Under the pieces are notes generated by a model. It was not told the origin of the DNA. It did not search any database and saw only the letters and a program-made list of their open reading frames with translations. 64,000 bases of DNA from Planctomycetota bacterium (lineage in GTDB: Bacteria; Planctomycetota; J058; JAJDCP01): positions 1 to 64,000 of the forward strand of contig JAJDCP010000158.1 in assembly GCA_029260765.1 (NCBI GenBank). The letters are read 5' to 3'. Positions 23,661-32,648 of this stretch are shown here, one piece after another; the stretch's first letter is position 1, and each line of letters begins with the position of its first letter. A program made the translations under genes and the position numbers.

Positions 23661-24602
23661 ATGAAGCCGAAGAGACGGCGCAAGAAGCCTCCCCCAGCCC
23701 GCTCTCCCTGGCCGCTCAGGCTGGGAATCGCGCTGGCGGTTGTGGGCCTGGTGGTGGGCGGCATCTTCAACTGGGAGAAGCAGGCCGCTGTCGATGCCGC
23801 AAAGCTGGGCCATGATCTGGTCTTCGCTTTCAAGAACAACTTCGCGGCAGGAGACATCGGGGCCTGTCTTGCGCTCGAGTCACAGCTGCAGGCTGAGCTG
23901 CCCGACGGCTACCTGTTCGGATTTCAGGTCGATCGTGTCGATCCAGTCGTGTTCCGCGAGCGCATCGCAGCCAAGCTCAAGCGCCACGTCGATGGCAATG
24001 AGCGAAGGCTGGTCGAGCATCTGTATGCCGGACGTACGACGGTAGTGGAGGTCGACGCATTGCTCGGGGCTCTCGATCTGGCGGAGCGCCGGCAGGCATG
24101 GCAGGCAACGGCAGACCACTATGCGTACTGCCAACAGCAACGCAGCCTCAGCGTCGATCTGCCGGCGTTCGAGCGCGACGCAGTCTTCGACCTGCTGCGG
24201 GAGCGGTTCGCTGGCGCAGCGGTGCTGCACGACCTGGCCAAGAATCCTCAACCCCCGGGACAGGTAGGCAGCCTCACGGTCAGCTTCGAGCGTGGAGAGC
24301 TGGTCGAGTACCACGAAGAGCCGTGGTTGAGTGATCGACCCGCGTCGATCGAACCCGCCGCATCGATCTGGCTGCCCCGGGTGGTGCGCCTGGTCATCGA
24401 GGTCAGCATCGATCGGGGTACGATCAGCTGGGGCGACCGGCACACGTTCAGCGGGGACATCGCAAAGCTGCCTGAAGAGCTCTGGGTCTGGGAGCAAGAG
24501 AAGCTCGAAGAGTCGATGCGGCGCCAAGCGATCAAACAGCTGGCGGCCGCATCGGCGGTCACATTCCAACTGCAAGCGCCCCCGAGCGATAGCATCCGTT
24601 GA
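23661..24602 (+). CDS. Single-pass membrane protein with large periplasmic helical domain
   Basis: 313 residues. A very basic N-terminus (KPKRRRKKPPPAR) precedes one membrane helix (LGIALAVVGLVVGGIF) at about residues 24-40. By the positive-inside rule the rest faces the periplasm. No family is recognised. It completes the three-gene plus-strand group and meets the arsenosugar-type genes end to end at 24602/24630. Confidence 0.5.
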   Translation: MKPKRRRKKPPPARSPWPLRLGIALAVVGLVVGGIFNWEKQAAVDAAKLGHDLVFAFKNNFAAGDIGACLALESQLQAELPDGYLFGFQVDRVDPVVFRERIAAKLKRHVDGNERRLVEHLYAGRTTVVEVDALLGALDLAERRQAWQATADHYAYCQQQRSLSVDLPAFERDAVFDLLRERFAGAAVLHDLAKNPQPPGQVGSLTVSFERGELVEYHEEPWLSDRPASIEPAASIWLPRVVRLVIEVSIDRGTISWGDRHTFSGDIAKLPEELWVWEQEKLEESMRRQAIKQLAAASAVTFQLQAPPSDSIR

Positions 24603-24629
24603 ATGCGCGCTTGCCGGCGACCCTGGCGA

Positions 24630-25415
24630 TCACGTCCGCCGGACGCCGGCAAACCACGTGACCATGCCGCCGGGAAAAAAGGGCGCCGTACCGTATTCCC
24701 AGTCGAAGTCATGCGCGCCCGTCTGGGCCGCCATGGCCATCAGCTCATCACGGGTATAGACCCGCAGGGTGCTGACCAGGCCGTCCCAGGCCAACACGCC
24801 GAGGATCAGCGGCAGCAGGTAGGTGAACACCAGCTTCGCCGGCCGACGTTCGCGGCTGAGCCAGGGAGCCAGGAAGTAGCAGTGTGGCGAGCGCAGCAGG
24901 TGCGGGAGGAGCCGCAGCGGATTGCGCGGAAAAGGCTCGACGATGAAGATGCCGGGTGCGCTGCGCACGGCATCGTCGAGAATGGCCTGGGCCAGCGGCG
25001 GAGGGAAGTGATGGAAACTTGTGCAGGCCAGACGGGGCCAGTCGGCGTAGGTCTCCGGCACCGCGGTGGCGTCGATGGGCTCCGCGCAGAAGTCAATGTG
25101 GGAGTCGTCCGCCGCAAGCGCCTGTAGCGCACCCAGATTGGGATACAGGTCTGACAGCCGCAAGCGGGGCGCTGGCCCACCAGTCTTGCGCAGCGCCGCC
25201 AACAGGGCACGCGCAGGCCCGCCCGCGCCACTGCCCAGGTCGAGCAGCTTCTTGGCTCCTGTCTTGGCCAGGAAGCGTGCCAGCGCGGGCGCGAGGCCGT
25301 TGTAGGAGCCCACTCTCTCGAACGCCAGAGTCAAGACTTCCAGGGAGCCATCACGGATGGAGGTCGGCAGCCAGGCCTGGTCGACGAACTCGAACAACTG
25401 CAGGCGTCTGCTCAT
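24630..25415 (-). CDS. Class I SAM-dependent methyltransferase, last gene of the ArsS cluster
   Basis: 261 residues. The SAM-binding loop is LLDLGSGAGGPARALL near residue 57, followed by an acidic second strand (LRLSDLYPN). The C-terminal region contains a hydrophobic segment (LVFTYLLPLILGVLAW) suggesting membrane contact. It overlaps the ArsS stop by four bases (ATGA), so translation is coupled. It is not an evident ArsM: the usual conserved cysteines of arsenite methyltransferases are not seen. A role in modifying an arsenosugar or arsenolipid intermediate is inferred from position only. Confidence 0.7.
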   Translation of the reverse strand: MSRRLQLFEFVDQAWLPTSIRDGSLEVLTLAFERVGSYNGLAPALARFLAKTGAKKLLDLGSGAGGPARALLAALRKTGGPAPRLRLSDLYPNLGALQALAADDSHIDFCAEPIDATAVPETYADWPRLACTSFHHFPPPLAQAILDDAVRSAPGIFIVEPFPRNPLRLLPHLLRSPHCYFLAPWLSRERRPAKLVFTYLLPLILGVLAWDGLVSTLRVYTRDELMAMAAQTGAHDFDWEYGTAPFFPGGMVTWFAGVRRT

Positions 25416-26533
25416 GCGGTCAGCGCACCTCCGCAGCCGCTACCCGAGCCAGCCGCGCAGCCAAAGCAGTGGCGGCCGGTGACGATGCAGCGGCCCGCGA
25501 GTGCCGCCGGGTCGAAGTCTTCGATGCGCATGGCGGGGCGCGTCTCTGGCTGCAGCTCGAGGTCGAGCATCTGGTTGAAGTCGCAATCGAACAGCCTGCC
25601 ATCCCAGCCGATCGACAAGGTGTTGCGGCACATCAAGTTGGAGATGGTCTCGGGATTGAAACGTGTCACGAGCCGCTCGAGGTAAGGCTGCAGATTCCCG
25701 CTCTGCTGCAGCCAGTCGAGGAAGCGTGAGATCGGCATGTTGTTGATCGCGATCAGGCGGTCGAAGAAGATTCCGTGGTTGGCCAGCAAGGCCGCCTTCC
25801 ACTCGCTCTCCAGGGCCTCCTGCTCGCCGCTGAGGAACGCCCCTGCTGGGTTGCTGACCAGTGTCAGGCGACGCTTCGGATCGCCCTTGCCGTAACCTAG
25901 AGTGTTCAAGCGCCGGAGCGCTACGAGCGACTTCTCATACGTGCCCATGCCGCGTTGTGCGTCGGTGTTGAGCTTGCGGTAGTGGGGCAGTGAGCAGCTG
26001 ATCTCAACCCCTCGCTCCGCCATCCAGGCCGGCAAGTCGGCGCAGCGAGGAAGCAGCAGCACCGTCAGATTGCAGCGGTCGATCACGTGCTTGCCGCGGG
26101 CGACGCACGCGTCGACCAGATAGCGGAAGTGGGGGTTGAGCTCTGGAGCGCCGCCGGTGATGTCGACAGTATGCACCCCCGGGCAGGCGTCGAGGGCCCG
26201 CAGGCAGGCGTCGATCGTGGCGCGGTCCATGTTCTCGACCACGCGGTCGGGGCCCGCGTCTACGTGGCAGTGCTTGCAGGTCATGTTGCAGAGCTTGCCG
26301 ATGTTGATCTGGAAGATCTCGAGTGTGGTGGGTCGCAGGGGAGCGAAACCGTGCGCGGCCACTCTCGTGGCGAAGTTGGCGTCCGCAAGCGGCAGCCCCG
26401 CCAGCAACTCGCGCTGTCGTTCGGAGGCGGACAGGGGATCCCCGCGGCGCGCCAGAGAGCGGGTGGGCTTCGGCCCGGATTCGGGCAGCTCGAGCTCTTC
26501 ACGCAGCTCGGGCGAGGTCTCGACATGTCCCAC
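25412..26533 (-). CDS. arsS: Arsenosugar biosynthesis radical SAM protein ArsS
   Basis: 373 residues; GTG start with GGAG six bases before it. The radical-SAM 4Fe-4S motif is CNMTCKHC near residue 83, followed by VDITGGAPELN. The C-terminal part has the CRNTLSIGWDGRLFDCDFNQ and GRHCFGCAAG blocks typical of the ArsS/DUF3641 family. The family adds a 5'-deoxyadenosyl group to dimethylarsenic compounds on the way to arsenosugars. The gene sits between an AhpD-like gene and a methyltransferase gene. No arsM is visible in the window, so the substrate may be supplied from elsewhere. Confidence 0.88.
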   Translation of the reverse strand: MGHVETSPELREELELPESGPKPTRSLARRGDPLSASERQRELLAGLPLADANFATRVAAHGFAPLRPTTLEIFQINIGKLCNMTCKHCHVDAGPDRVVENMDRATIDACLRALDACPGVHTVDITGGAPELNPHFRYLVDACVARGKHVIDRCNLTVLLLPRCADLPAWMAERGVEISCSLPHYRKLNTDAQRGMGTYEKSLVALRRLNTLGYGKGDPKRRLTLVSNPAGAFLSGEQEALESEWKAALLANHGIFFDRLIAINNMPISRFLDWLQQSGNLQPYLERLVTRFNPETISNLMCRNTLSIGWDGRLFDCDFNQMLDLELQPETRPAMRIEDFDPAALAGRCIVTGRHCFGCAAGSGSGCGGALTA

Positions 26534-26543
26534 AACGATCTCC

Positions 26544-26882
26544 TCACATGGTCTGGCGCTTGACGTGCTCGAGCATCTGCATGCCGTGGACCAGGCTGGC
26601 GCCGCCCCTGATCGCGGTGGTCACGTGGACGGCCTCGGTCATCATTTCCAGGTCGGCCCCCTCTTCGAGAGCTTTGCTGGAATAGGCCTCGATGCAGTAG
26701 GGGCACTGCACCGCATGGGCCACCGCCAGACCGATCAGCGCCTTCTCGCGCTTCGACAGGGCGCCCGCCTCGAAGACGGCGCCGTAGTAGTCGAAGAACT
26801 TCCCTGCGAGGCCCGGGTTGCCCTCGGCGATCTGCCCGAAGGATTTGAGGTGCTGGCCGCAGTAGTAGTGGTTCACAGGCAT
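26544..26882 (-). CDS. AhpD-like (carboxymuconolactone decarboxylase family) protein of the ArsS cluster
   Basis: 112 residues, a single CMD/AhpD domain. The redox pair CPYC near residue 60 and the following IEAYSSKALEEGA are typical. Proteins of this type are regularly encoded beside ArsS and are called arsenosugar-associated peroxidase-like proteins. A peroxidase or thiol-redox role in protecting or recycling the pathway is family knowledge, not shown here. Its stop lies 10 bases before the ArsS start, and its end contains the ArsS ribosome site. Confidence 0.85.
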   Translation of the reverse strand: MPVNHYYCGQHLKSFGQIAEGNPGLAGKFFDYYGAVFEAGALSKREKALIGLAVAHAVQCPYCIEAYSSKALEEGADLEMMTEAVHVTTAIRGGASLVHGMQMLEHVKRQTM

Positions 26883-27031
26883 GCTTCCAAGAGTCGTGGG
26901 GCCCCAAGTCTACCAGACGCCAGGCCCGCACTTCCCTTAAAACGCCGCTCTGCAACGCACGGTTCCGGCTGGAACCCGCGCGCAGCTTCGAGTAGTTTGG
27001 TGAGGTCATCCACAGCGACAGAGGAGCGAGC

Positions 27032-28846
27032 GTGCTCGCCAGAACAGTCGGTTTGCTGGCCGCGGGAGTGGGCTGGGCGGTTCGGCAGCTGTTCGGCCTT
27101 CTGCGCTTGCTTCTGCGATGGTTGAAGCTGGCGCTGGCCCTCCCCGTCGCGGTCCTGTTGAACTTCTTTCTGCGACGCAGCGGCGATGTGTTCGTCCTCG
27201 ACCTGCGCCATGGCCTCCACGCGGAGCAGCCCGGCCTGCTGCAGCTGTTCAAGGCCAAGCGCGCGCTCTCTCTACTCGACATGCTGCGCGCGGTAGAGGT
27301 CGCCAGCCAAGATGAGCGCATGAGCCACGTGCTGGTGTTGCTCGACTTCTTCGACGAATCGCCCGCGGTGGTCGATGCGGTCGCGCGCGTGCTCGGCAAG
27401 CTGCGGGCGACCCGCCGCAAGGTGTGGACCTACTCTGCCAGCTACAGCCGCTCGGCCTATCTGGTCGCTTGCGCGGCCGACCGGATCTATCTGGCGCCGG
27501 GCGGATCGATCGAGCTGAACGGTGTGGCGCTGGGAGCCGTATTCATCAAAGAGCTGCTTGAGACCTTCGGGGTCGAGGCCGAGATGGAGCACGTCGGCGA
27601 CTACAAGTCCTTCTCTGAGACCTTCACCCGCAACGAAGCCAGCGAGCCGCACCGCGAGATGTTGCGTGACCTGGGCAAGAGCCTGTATGGACGTTTCCTC
27701 AGCACCCTGTCGCGGGGGCGTAAGCTCAGCTTCGAGACGGCGCGAGCCCTGTTCGACCATGGCCCCTTTCTCGCCAGCGAGGCGGCAGCTGCCCGCTTGA
27801 TCGACGCTCCGCGCTTTGGCGACGAGCTCGACCTGTTGATGGAGAAGGAGCTGGGCCGCAAACCGGAGCGCGTGTTGTCTCAAGAGTACCTGCGCTCGCA
27901 TCTGGTCCAGCATTGGTACCGGCGACTGCGCAAGCCGCCAGCGCGGCTGGCCTATGTCCCGTTGGAGGGCTCGATCCTCGACAACGACTCGGGGCGTGGG
28001 GAAGTGATCGTGCCCAGCGGAGTCGGACCCCTGCTCGAGAGGTTGGGGCGTGACAATTCGGTCAAGGCCGTGGTGCTCTACATCAACAGTCCAGGAGGGT
28101 CGGCGGCCGCCAGCGACCTGCTCTGGCGCTCTGTGAAGCAGCTCGACGCCAAGAAGCCGGTCGTAGTCTCGCTAGGCCCGGTGGCTGCGTCGGGGGGCTA
28201 CTACATAGCGGCGGCTGGGCGGCGCATTTTCGCGGAGGCGGGCAGCCTGACGGGCTCGATCGGCGTGGTGGCCGGCAAGATCAATGGCGCGCGTCTGCTC
28301 CGCGATCTGGGCGTGCATCGCGAGGAGTTCCGCTTCGGTAGGTTCTCGGGCATGGGCTCGCCCTGGCGGCCCTTCAACGAGGATGAGCTGGGGCAGCTGC
28401 GCCACAGCATGGAGGCCTGCTACCAGATGTTCCTCGAGCGTGTCGCGGTCGGCCGCCGCATGCGCGTAGAAGACGTGCACACCATTGCGCAGGGCCGCGT
28501 CTTCACCGGCGCGCGGGCGCGCGAGATCGGGCTGGTCGATGCGTTGGGTGGTCCTGCCGAGGCCTTGGAAGCCGCCGCTGAGCTGGTGGCCTTTCCTTCC
28601 GACGGTGTAGTGGAGATGTTCTCGCCTCAACCGCGCAGGTTGCCTTTTCCCGCTACCTTGCTGGGGGCCGTGCGCGCGCAGCTGAGCCCGCCCGGTCCCG
28701 TCGCCGTGGCCGAAGCTGTGGGAGCGAGATTGCTGGGGGGCAGTTGGGGGAAGGGCATGCGCGCTTCTTGGCTCGAGGCTCTGACGAGTGTGGCAGCTCA
28801 GGGAGTGCGGCCCTGGGCATTGCTGCCCTGTTGGTTGGAGGTCTGA
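27032..28846 (+). CDS. sppA: Signal peptide peptidase SppA, 67K type
   Basis: 604 residues from a GTG preceded by AGAGGAG. Strong N-terminal hydrophobic segments anchor the protein. Two tandem Clp/crotonase-like S49 domains follow. The general-base lysine is K192 (GDYKSF) in the first half and the nucleophile is S387 (VAASGGYY) in the second, the arrangement of E. coli protease IV. YINSPGG and GSLTGSIGV are further family blocks. SppA cuts cleaved signal peptides in the membrane. The downstream gene starts one base after its stop. Confidence 0.93.
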   Translation: MLARTVGLLAAGVGWAVRQLFGLLRLLLRWLKLALALPVAVLLNFFLRRSGDVFVLDLRHGLHAEQPGLLQLFKAKRALSLLDMLRAVEVASQDERMSHVLVLLDFFDESPAVVDAVARVLGKLRATRRKVWTYSASYSRSAYLVACAADRIYLAPGGSIELNGVALGAVFIKELLETFGVEAEMEHVGDYKSFSETFTRNEASEPHREMLRDLGKSLYGRFLSTLSRGRKLSFETARALFDHGPFLASEAAAARLIDAPRFGDELDLLMEKELGRKPERVLSQEYLRSHLVQHWYRRLRKPPARLAYVPLEGSILDNDSGRGEVIVPSGVGPLLERLGRDNSVKAVVLYINSPGGSAAASDLLWRSVKQLDAKKPVVVSLGPVAASGGYYIAAAGRRIFAEAGSLTGSIGVVAGKINGARLLRDLGVHREEFRFGRFSGMGSPWRPFNEDELGQLRHSMEACYQMFLERVAVGRRMRVEDVHTIAQGRVFTGARAREIGLVDALGGPAEALEAAAELVAFPSDGVVEMFSPQPRRLPFPATLLGAVRAQLSPPGPVAVAEAVGARLLGGSWGKGMRASWLEALTSVAAQGVRPWALLPCWLEV

Positions 28847-28847
28847 G

Positions 28848-30257
28848 ATGTTGCATCCCGAGGCGCTCGGAAAGGACTTCACGTCGGCGCTGGAGATCCC
28901 GGTCGCGGCAGATTATGCCTTGCGTGAGCTGTTGAGCCAGCCGTGGACTGCGGAAGAAACCGCGCTGGCCTACGCCGCCAATACGGCGCTCGCGTATCAG
29001 GCGGCCGCGCAGCCAGTGGCCGTGCAGCCGACGGTCGCCTATGGGCTGGAGCTCGATGGCCAGTTGTTCCCCGGTGCACCCCCGTTGGTACGGCCTCCAC
29101 CCAGACCCCCGGCGCATCCTGCCATGGCCTGGCGGGTGTTGAGCGGCGCGGTCCGGCGTGCCCTGCTCGACGGGGAGCTGGGTGTAGACTACTACGTGGT
29201 GGCGCCCCTGGAAGTCGAGCTCGAATGGTTGGCCGCGCTGCCCGTGGCGGTACCGATCATCTGTGTCGCCTGTTGCACCGGGATCGAGGAGCACAAGAAG
29301 CACGGCACGCTTCTGCACATGCGCGTCGAAGGGCGTGTCCCGAAAGGGGAGCAGCTGTTCCGCGGTTCGCTCGTCTGGAGGTTCAAGGGCCGGCGTTTCG
29401 GCGGCAAGAAGCGGCCGAAGCGCTCGCTTCCGCAGATCGACGAGCCCGGCGGGCCGGTGCAGGCTTTGCCGCACAAGGAGCCGTGGGACAAGGCGAAGAA
29501 CCGCATCCTGGCCGAGCTGTTCCGCGAAGAGGATCCGATCTTCTTTGCCCAGAAAGTGGCAAAGAAAGCGGGCTTCAAACGCCGTGTGATGCCCTGGACG
29601 GGCCTGTTTGCGTTGCTCGTCAAGGCGGCCTCCTTTCTATCCGAGGGCATCTACCATCTCAAGCGCGTCAAGCTGAGCTTTCTGGGCACGCCGTATGCCG
29701 TGCCCCTGGTCTTCGATCGACCCTTGAAGGGGGAAGAGGGCTACCAGCTCGAGGTCTTCGGCCCGGACGGCTACGTAGTGGCGCGTGCCGAGCTTGATCT
29801 CGGCGAAGTGGTCGCGCGCAAGCAGCGCATTGAGGCCTTGCGTCCGCTGGTGCTCGACGACGACCAGGCGCTCGAAGAGCTGGTCGGCTACATGTGCGAG
29901 GGAGATGCTCGGGCCACCGAGGTCTTCCAGGAACGCCAGCGTCAGGTGCACGAGCGGGTCCAGCAGGCCGTGACGGCGGGCCAGGAAAAAGTCGATGCCC
30001 TGCAGAAAGAGGCCGACCGGCTTCGTGACGTGTACGAGCAGGAGAAGGCCACCTGGCGTGAAGAGCACCCCGATGCCCCGGAGCCCGAACCTCCCTACAT
30101 TGCTCCTGCGCAGGTGCCGGAAGCCAAACCCCTGCCGTTGCCTGCCGAGATCGCGCGTTTCCTCGAAGGCGTGCCGAGGGTGCCCGGCGAAGAGTTGCTG
30201 GAAGCCGAGCCCGAAGCCGAGCCCGAGGCCGAGCCCAAGAGCGCTACGGACGCCTGA
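28848..30257 (+). CDS. Unknown protein translationally coupled to sppA
   Basis: 469 residues from the ATG at 28848, one base after the sppA stop; a longer frame would overlap sppA. Residues 60-100 are Pro/Ala-rich. Residues 100-180 are hydrophobic, with an unusual VAVPIICVACCTGIEEH segment. Residues about 370-430 form a coiled coil (QERQRQVHERVQQAVTAGQE). The tail is Glu/Pro/Ala-rich (EAEPEAEPEAEP). No known domain is recognised. Coupling to sppA suggests a partner or chaperone of that membrane protease, but this is only positional. Confidence 0.55.
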   Translation: MLHPEALGKDFTSALEIPVAADYALRELLSQPWTAEETALAYAANTALAYQAAAQPVAVQPTVAYGLELDGQLFPGAPPLVRPPPRPPAHPAMAWRVLSGAVRRALLDGELGVDYYVVAPLEVELEWLAALPVAVPIICVACCTGIEEHKKHGTLLHMRVEGRVPKGEQLFRGSLVWRFKGRRFGGKKRPKRSLPQIDEPGGPVQALPHKEPWDKAKNRILAELFREEDPIFFAQKVAKKAGFKRRVMPWTGLFALLVKAASFLSEGIYHLKRVKLSFLGTPYAVPLVFDRPLKGEEGYQLEVFGPDGYVVARAELDLGEVVARKQRIEALRPLVLDDDQALEELVGYMCEGDARATEVFQERQRQVHERVQQAVTAGQEKVDALQKEADRLRDVYEQEKATWREEHPDAPEPEPPYIAPAQVPEAKPLPLPAEIARFLEGVPRVPGEELLEAEPEAEPEAEPKSATDA

Positions 30258-30260
30258 GCT

Positions 30261-30905
30261 TCAGTCGAGCAGTCGCGCGCTGGCCTGGATCTCTCGGGTG
30301 TGGATCATGTCCGCGGGGTTGTAGCGCTCGCGCAGGAAGCGTCTGTACCAAGGCGCCCCCGAGTCCCACTCGATCGTGCTGCGCACGGTCGTACCCTGGG
30401 GCGGGAAGACGTGGCTGAAGACGAACCGCATACCCGTTGCATAGGCGACGCGGGCTTCCCGAAAAGCCGCCTCGGGTTGCAGCGCCTGCTCACCGAAGCT
30501 GGGCGCCAGGTCGCTGTGCAGACGCGGGAAGTCGAACAGAAAACCCAGCGATTCCCCGGGCATAAAGAAGGCATGCGCTCCATTGCTGTGCAGTAGCCGC
30601 GTGTTCGCTGGCTCCCCGTGCCAGACACTGGCCAGATGCAGGCTGGTGGGCTCAGCGCCGCGTGCAAGGCGCAGCTCGAAGCTCGATGCGCTGAAAGGGT
30701 TGCCATGGGCCAACTCGGCGCTGAGGCGCAACCGGATCTCTCCCGGTCGCCCTTGCTCGGGGATCGCGAGCACCTCGATCTGCCAGATGTTCTCGACCCC
30801 GATGATGCGGGCCTGGAAGGGGTCAGGGTGCTGCTCCAGATGGCTCAGGGTGGTCGCCACCCGCCAACTCTGGCCGACTTCCCAGCCGGGCAGCTCGAAA
30901 GCCAT
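30261..30905 (-). CDS. Conserved-looking protein of unknown function
   Basis: 214 residues; ATG preceded by AAAGGAG. It has no signal peptide or membrane segment and a beta-rich composition with many Trp, Phe and Pro residues (SWRVATTLSHLE, GESLGFLFDFPRLHSDL). No catalytic motif is obvious. It converges on the sppA partner gene with only three bases between the stops. I do not recognise the family. Confidence 0.5.
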   Translation of the reverse strand: MAFELPGWEVGQSWRVATTLSHLEQHPDPFQARIIGVENIWQIEVLAIPEQGRPGEIRLRLSAELAHGNPFSASSFELRLARGAEPTSLHLASVWHGEPANTRLLHSNGAHAFFMPGESLGFLFDFPRLHSDLAPSFGEQALQPEAAFREARVAYATGMRFVFSHVFPPQGTTVRSTIEWDSGAPWYRRFLRERYNPADMIHTREIQASARLLD

Positions 30906-31072
30906 GCCAACTCCTTTAGCCTGAATCCGTTACCAGTTTCTGCTGCGGCCCCGCCTGACCGGCGAATTCGACCTCTCGCTGCTCGAAGATACCCCCGTAG
31001 CGTCTGCGCTGCTCAAGCCCGAATTCTCTCGGCCATCCGGGTCCTCGCTACGATCCTGGTGACGGATCCAGG

Positions 31073-31963
31073 CTAGCGTGAGCGCTCGAGCCGTAGAGCG
31101 GCAATCTGCTCGGCCACCAACCCGACCAGGAAGATCACCACGCTGGTCGACAGGAGCAAGATGGCCATGTTGGTGAAGCGGAACTCGTGCGCTATCCACA
31201 CGCGCCACAGATACAACCCGAGGCCAGCGAGGAAGAAGGTCACGCTGACCGGCAAGAAGATGCGCAGCGGAGCGACCAGCGTCGAGATCTTCAGGATGAT
31301 CAACAAAAAGCGTGTGCCGTCGGAGAGCAGCCGGATCTTGCTGCGTCCCACCCGTTTGGGAGCTTGGATCGGCACATAGCCTACCGAGTACCCCGAACGG
31401 ATCAGGGCCAGGGTGATGGTGGTCGGGTAGGAGAAGGTGTTGGGCAACAGGTAGACAAACATCTGGGCTAGAGGCCTGCGGATGGCGCGGAATCCGGAGG
31501 TCAGATCAGGGATGCGGAAATGGGCCATATACGAAGCCAGCCGGTTGTAGATCCCGTTAGCGAGGTCGCGATGCAGGCTGGTGTCGGAGTCGCGAGTACG
31601 GGCCCCGACCACCATGTCGTAGCCCTGATCCATCAAGTCGAGCAGCTTCTGGATGTCCTCGGGTTTGTGTTGCCCATCCGCATCCATCATCAGCACGACA
31701 TCGCCGCGGGCCGCGCGCATTCCCGTCTTGACCGCCGCGCCGTTGCCCTTGTTGTAGGGGTGGCGCAGCACCGTGGCGCCCGCCGCTTCAGCAAGCTTCG
31801 CGGTCTCATCGGTGGAGAAGTCGTCCACGACGATGATCTCAAAGTCCGGATGGCGTTTCCGAATCTCCTCGATCACAGGCTCGATCGCCAGTGCTTCGTT
31901 GTACGCGGGGATCACAATGCTGACAGGAGGAGGAGTTTCGTGAGGAGGAGGCTCAACTACCAA
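31073..31963 (-). CDS. GT2 (dolichol/polyprenyl-phosphate mannosyltransferase-like) glycosyltransferase with C-terminal membrane segments
   Basis: About 296 residues from a TTG at 31963 that has AAGGAAG five bases before it; the open frame extends further upstream without a ribosome site or similarity, so the start is uncertain. SIVIPAYNEALAI and VVDDFSTD open the GT-A fold. MMDADGQH holds the metal-binding DxD. Residues about 225-290 form two membrane helices, one of them FLPVSVTFFLAGLGLYLW. Relatives transfer a sugar from a nucleotide sugar to a polyprenyl phosphate on the cytoplasmic face, feeding GT39-type enzymes such as those encoded at 42316 and 52985. Confidence 0.8.
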   Translation of the reverse strand: MVVEPPPHETPPPVSIVIPAYNEALAIEPVIEEIRKRHPDFEIIVVDDFSTDETAKLAEAAGATVLRHPYNKGNGAAVKTGMRAARGDVVLMMDADGQHKPEDIQKLLDLMDQGYDMVVGARTRDSDTSLHRDLANGIYNRLASYMAHFRIPDLTSGFRAIRRPLAQMFVYLLPNTFSYPTTITLALIRSGYSVGYVPIQAPKRVGRSKIRLLSDGTRFLLIILKISTLVAPLRIFLPVSVTFFLAGLGLYLWRVWIAHEFRFTNMAILLLSTSVVIFLVGLVAEQIAALRLERSR

Positions 31964-32648
31964 GGCTGCTTCCTTGCATGAGGTCGTGGAAACGTCGCGA
32001 AAGGGGAGCCGCAAGCCATCTGTATGCGCGATGCCGCTCCGCCTGTCAAACGGAACCCTGGTGGTTGCGACCAAAAGGAATGCGTGGTGGCCCGAATTCG
32101 TGTATCCTCTGGGTGACGAAACACACGGCGGGCATCGCCGACAAGAAAGCGCGCTCCTCATCGAGCAGAGACCAACCAAGCACATGTCCAGACCCTTCGG
32201 GCTCGTAATCTGGTCCCCTGCAGAAACTCCGTACGCGCGACGTACGGAAGGCGGACCACCCGGGTGGAGGTCCGCCGCTACGGCGCACACCACTCGGAAG
32301 TGGTAGGTCTCCTGCGAGCTCTCGCTGCGCTTTGTTGACGGTGCCGTCGGCCTGAATTGGAGGTCGGCATGCGGCAGTCCTGTGCGATTCCGCGTAGCCC
32401 CACCTGCAAGGCACAGTCCTTGCCCGGCCTGGCCACCCACCACACCACACGATCGCAGGCCAGGTCGACTTGGCTCGGCCTGCGCTGCCCATCAACCCGA
32501 GAGAGTGTCGAGACCCTGGGGCGTCAGGTGACTCTACCCGGCCGTTTTCGGTCCGGGCCTGCCCTGTCACCCCTAACGGGTACTTCGCCAGTCTCTTCTG
32601 TGCGGAGGCCGGCTGGGCGTAGCCCGGCGGCCTTCTGGGAGGAACATC
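31964..32648. other. Gene-free region between divergent GT2 and ligase-like genes
   Basis: 685 bases with no supported gene; open frames here lack ribosome sites and recognisable products. It carries the REP-like double hairpin at 32229-32281 and a GC-rich hairpin with core GGGC-GTA-GCC at about 32607-32634, close before the ligase-like gene. Confidence 0.45.
32229..32281 (-). repeat. REP-like double hairpin (GTAGC type)
   Basis: On the minus strand CGTAGC is followed by GGCGGACC...GGTCCGCC with an ACCCGGGT core, then a second perfect hairpin CCGTACG/CGTACGG. Head and layout match the elements at 6651 and 6737. Confidence 0.5.

Noticed and set aside
31964..32443. Extended N-terminus for the GT2 glycosyltransferase
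   Set aside because: The frame stays open upstream, but the added part has no ribosome site, no family match and runs into the REP-like element. The TTG at 31963 with AAGGAAG is better.
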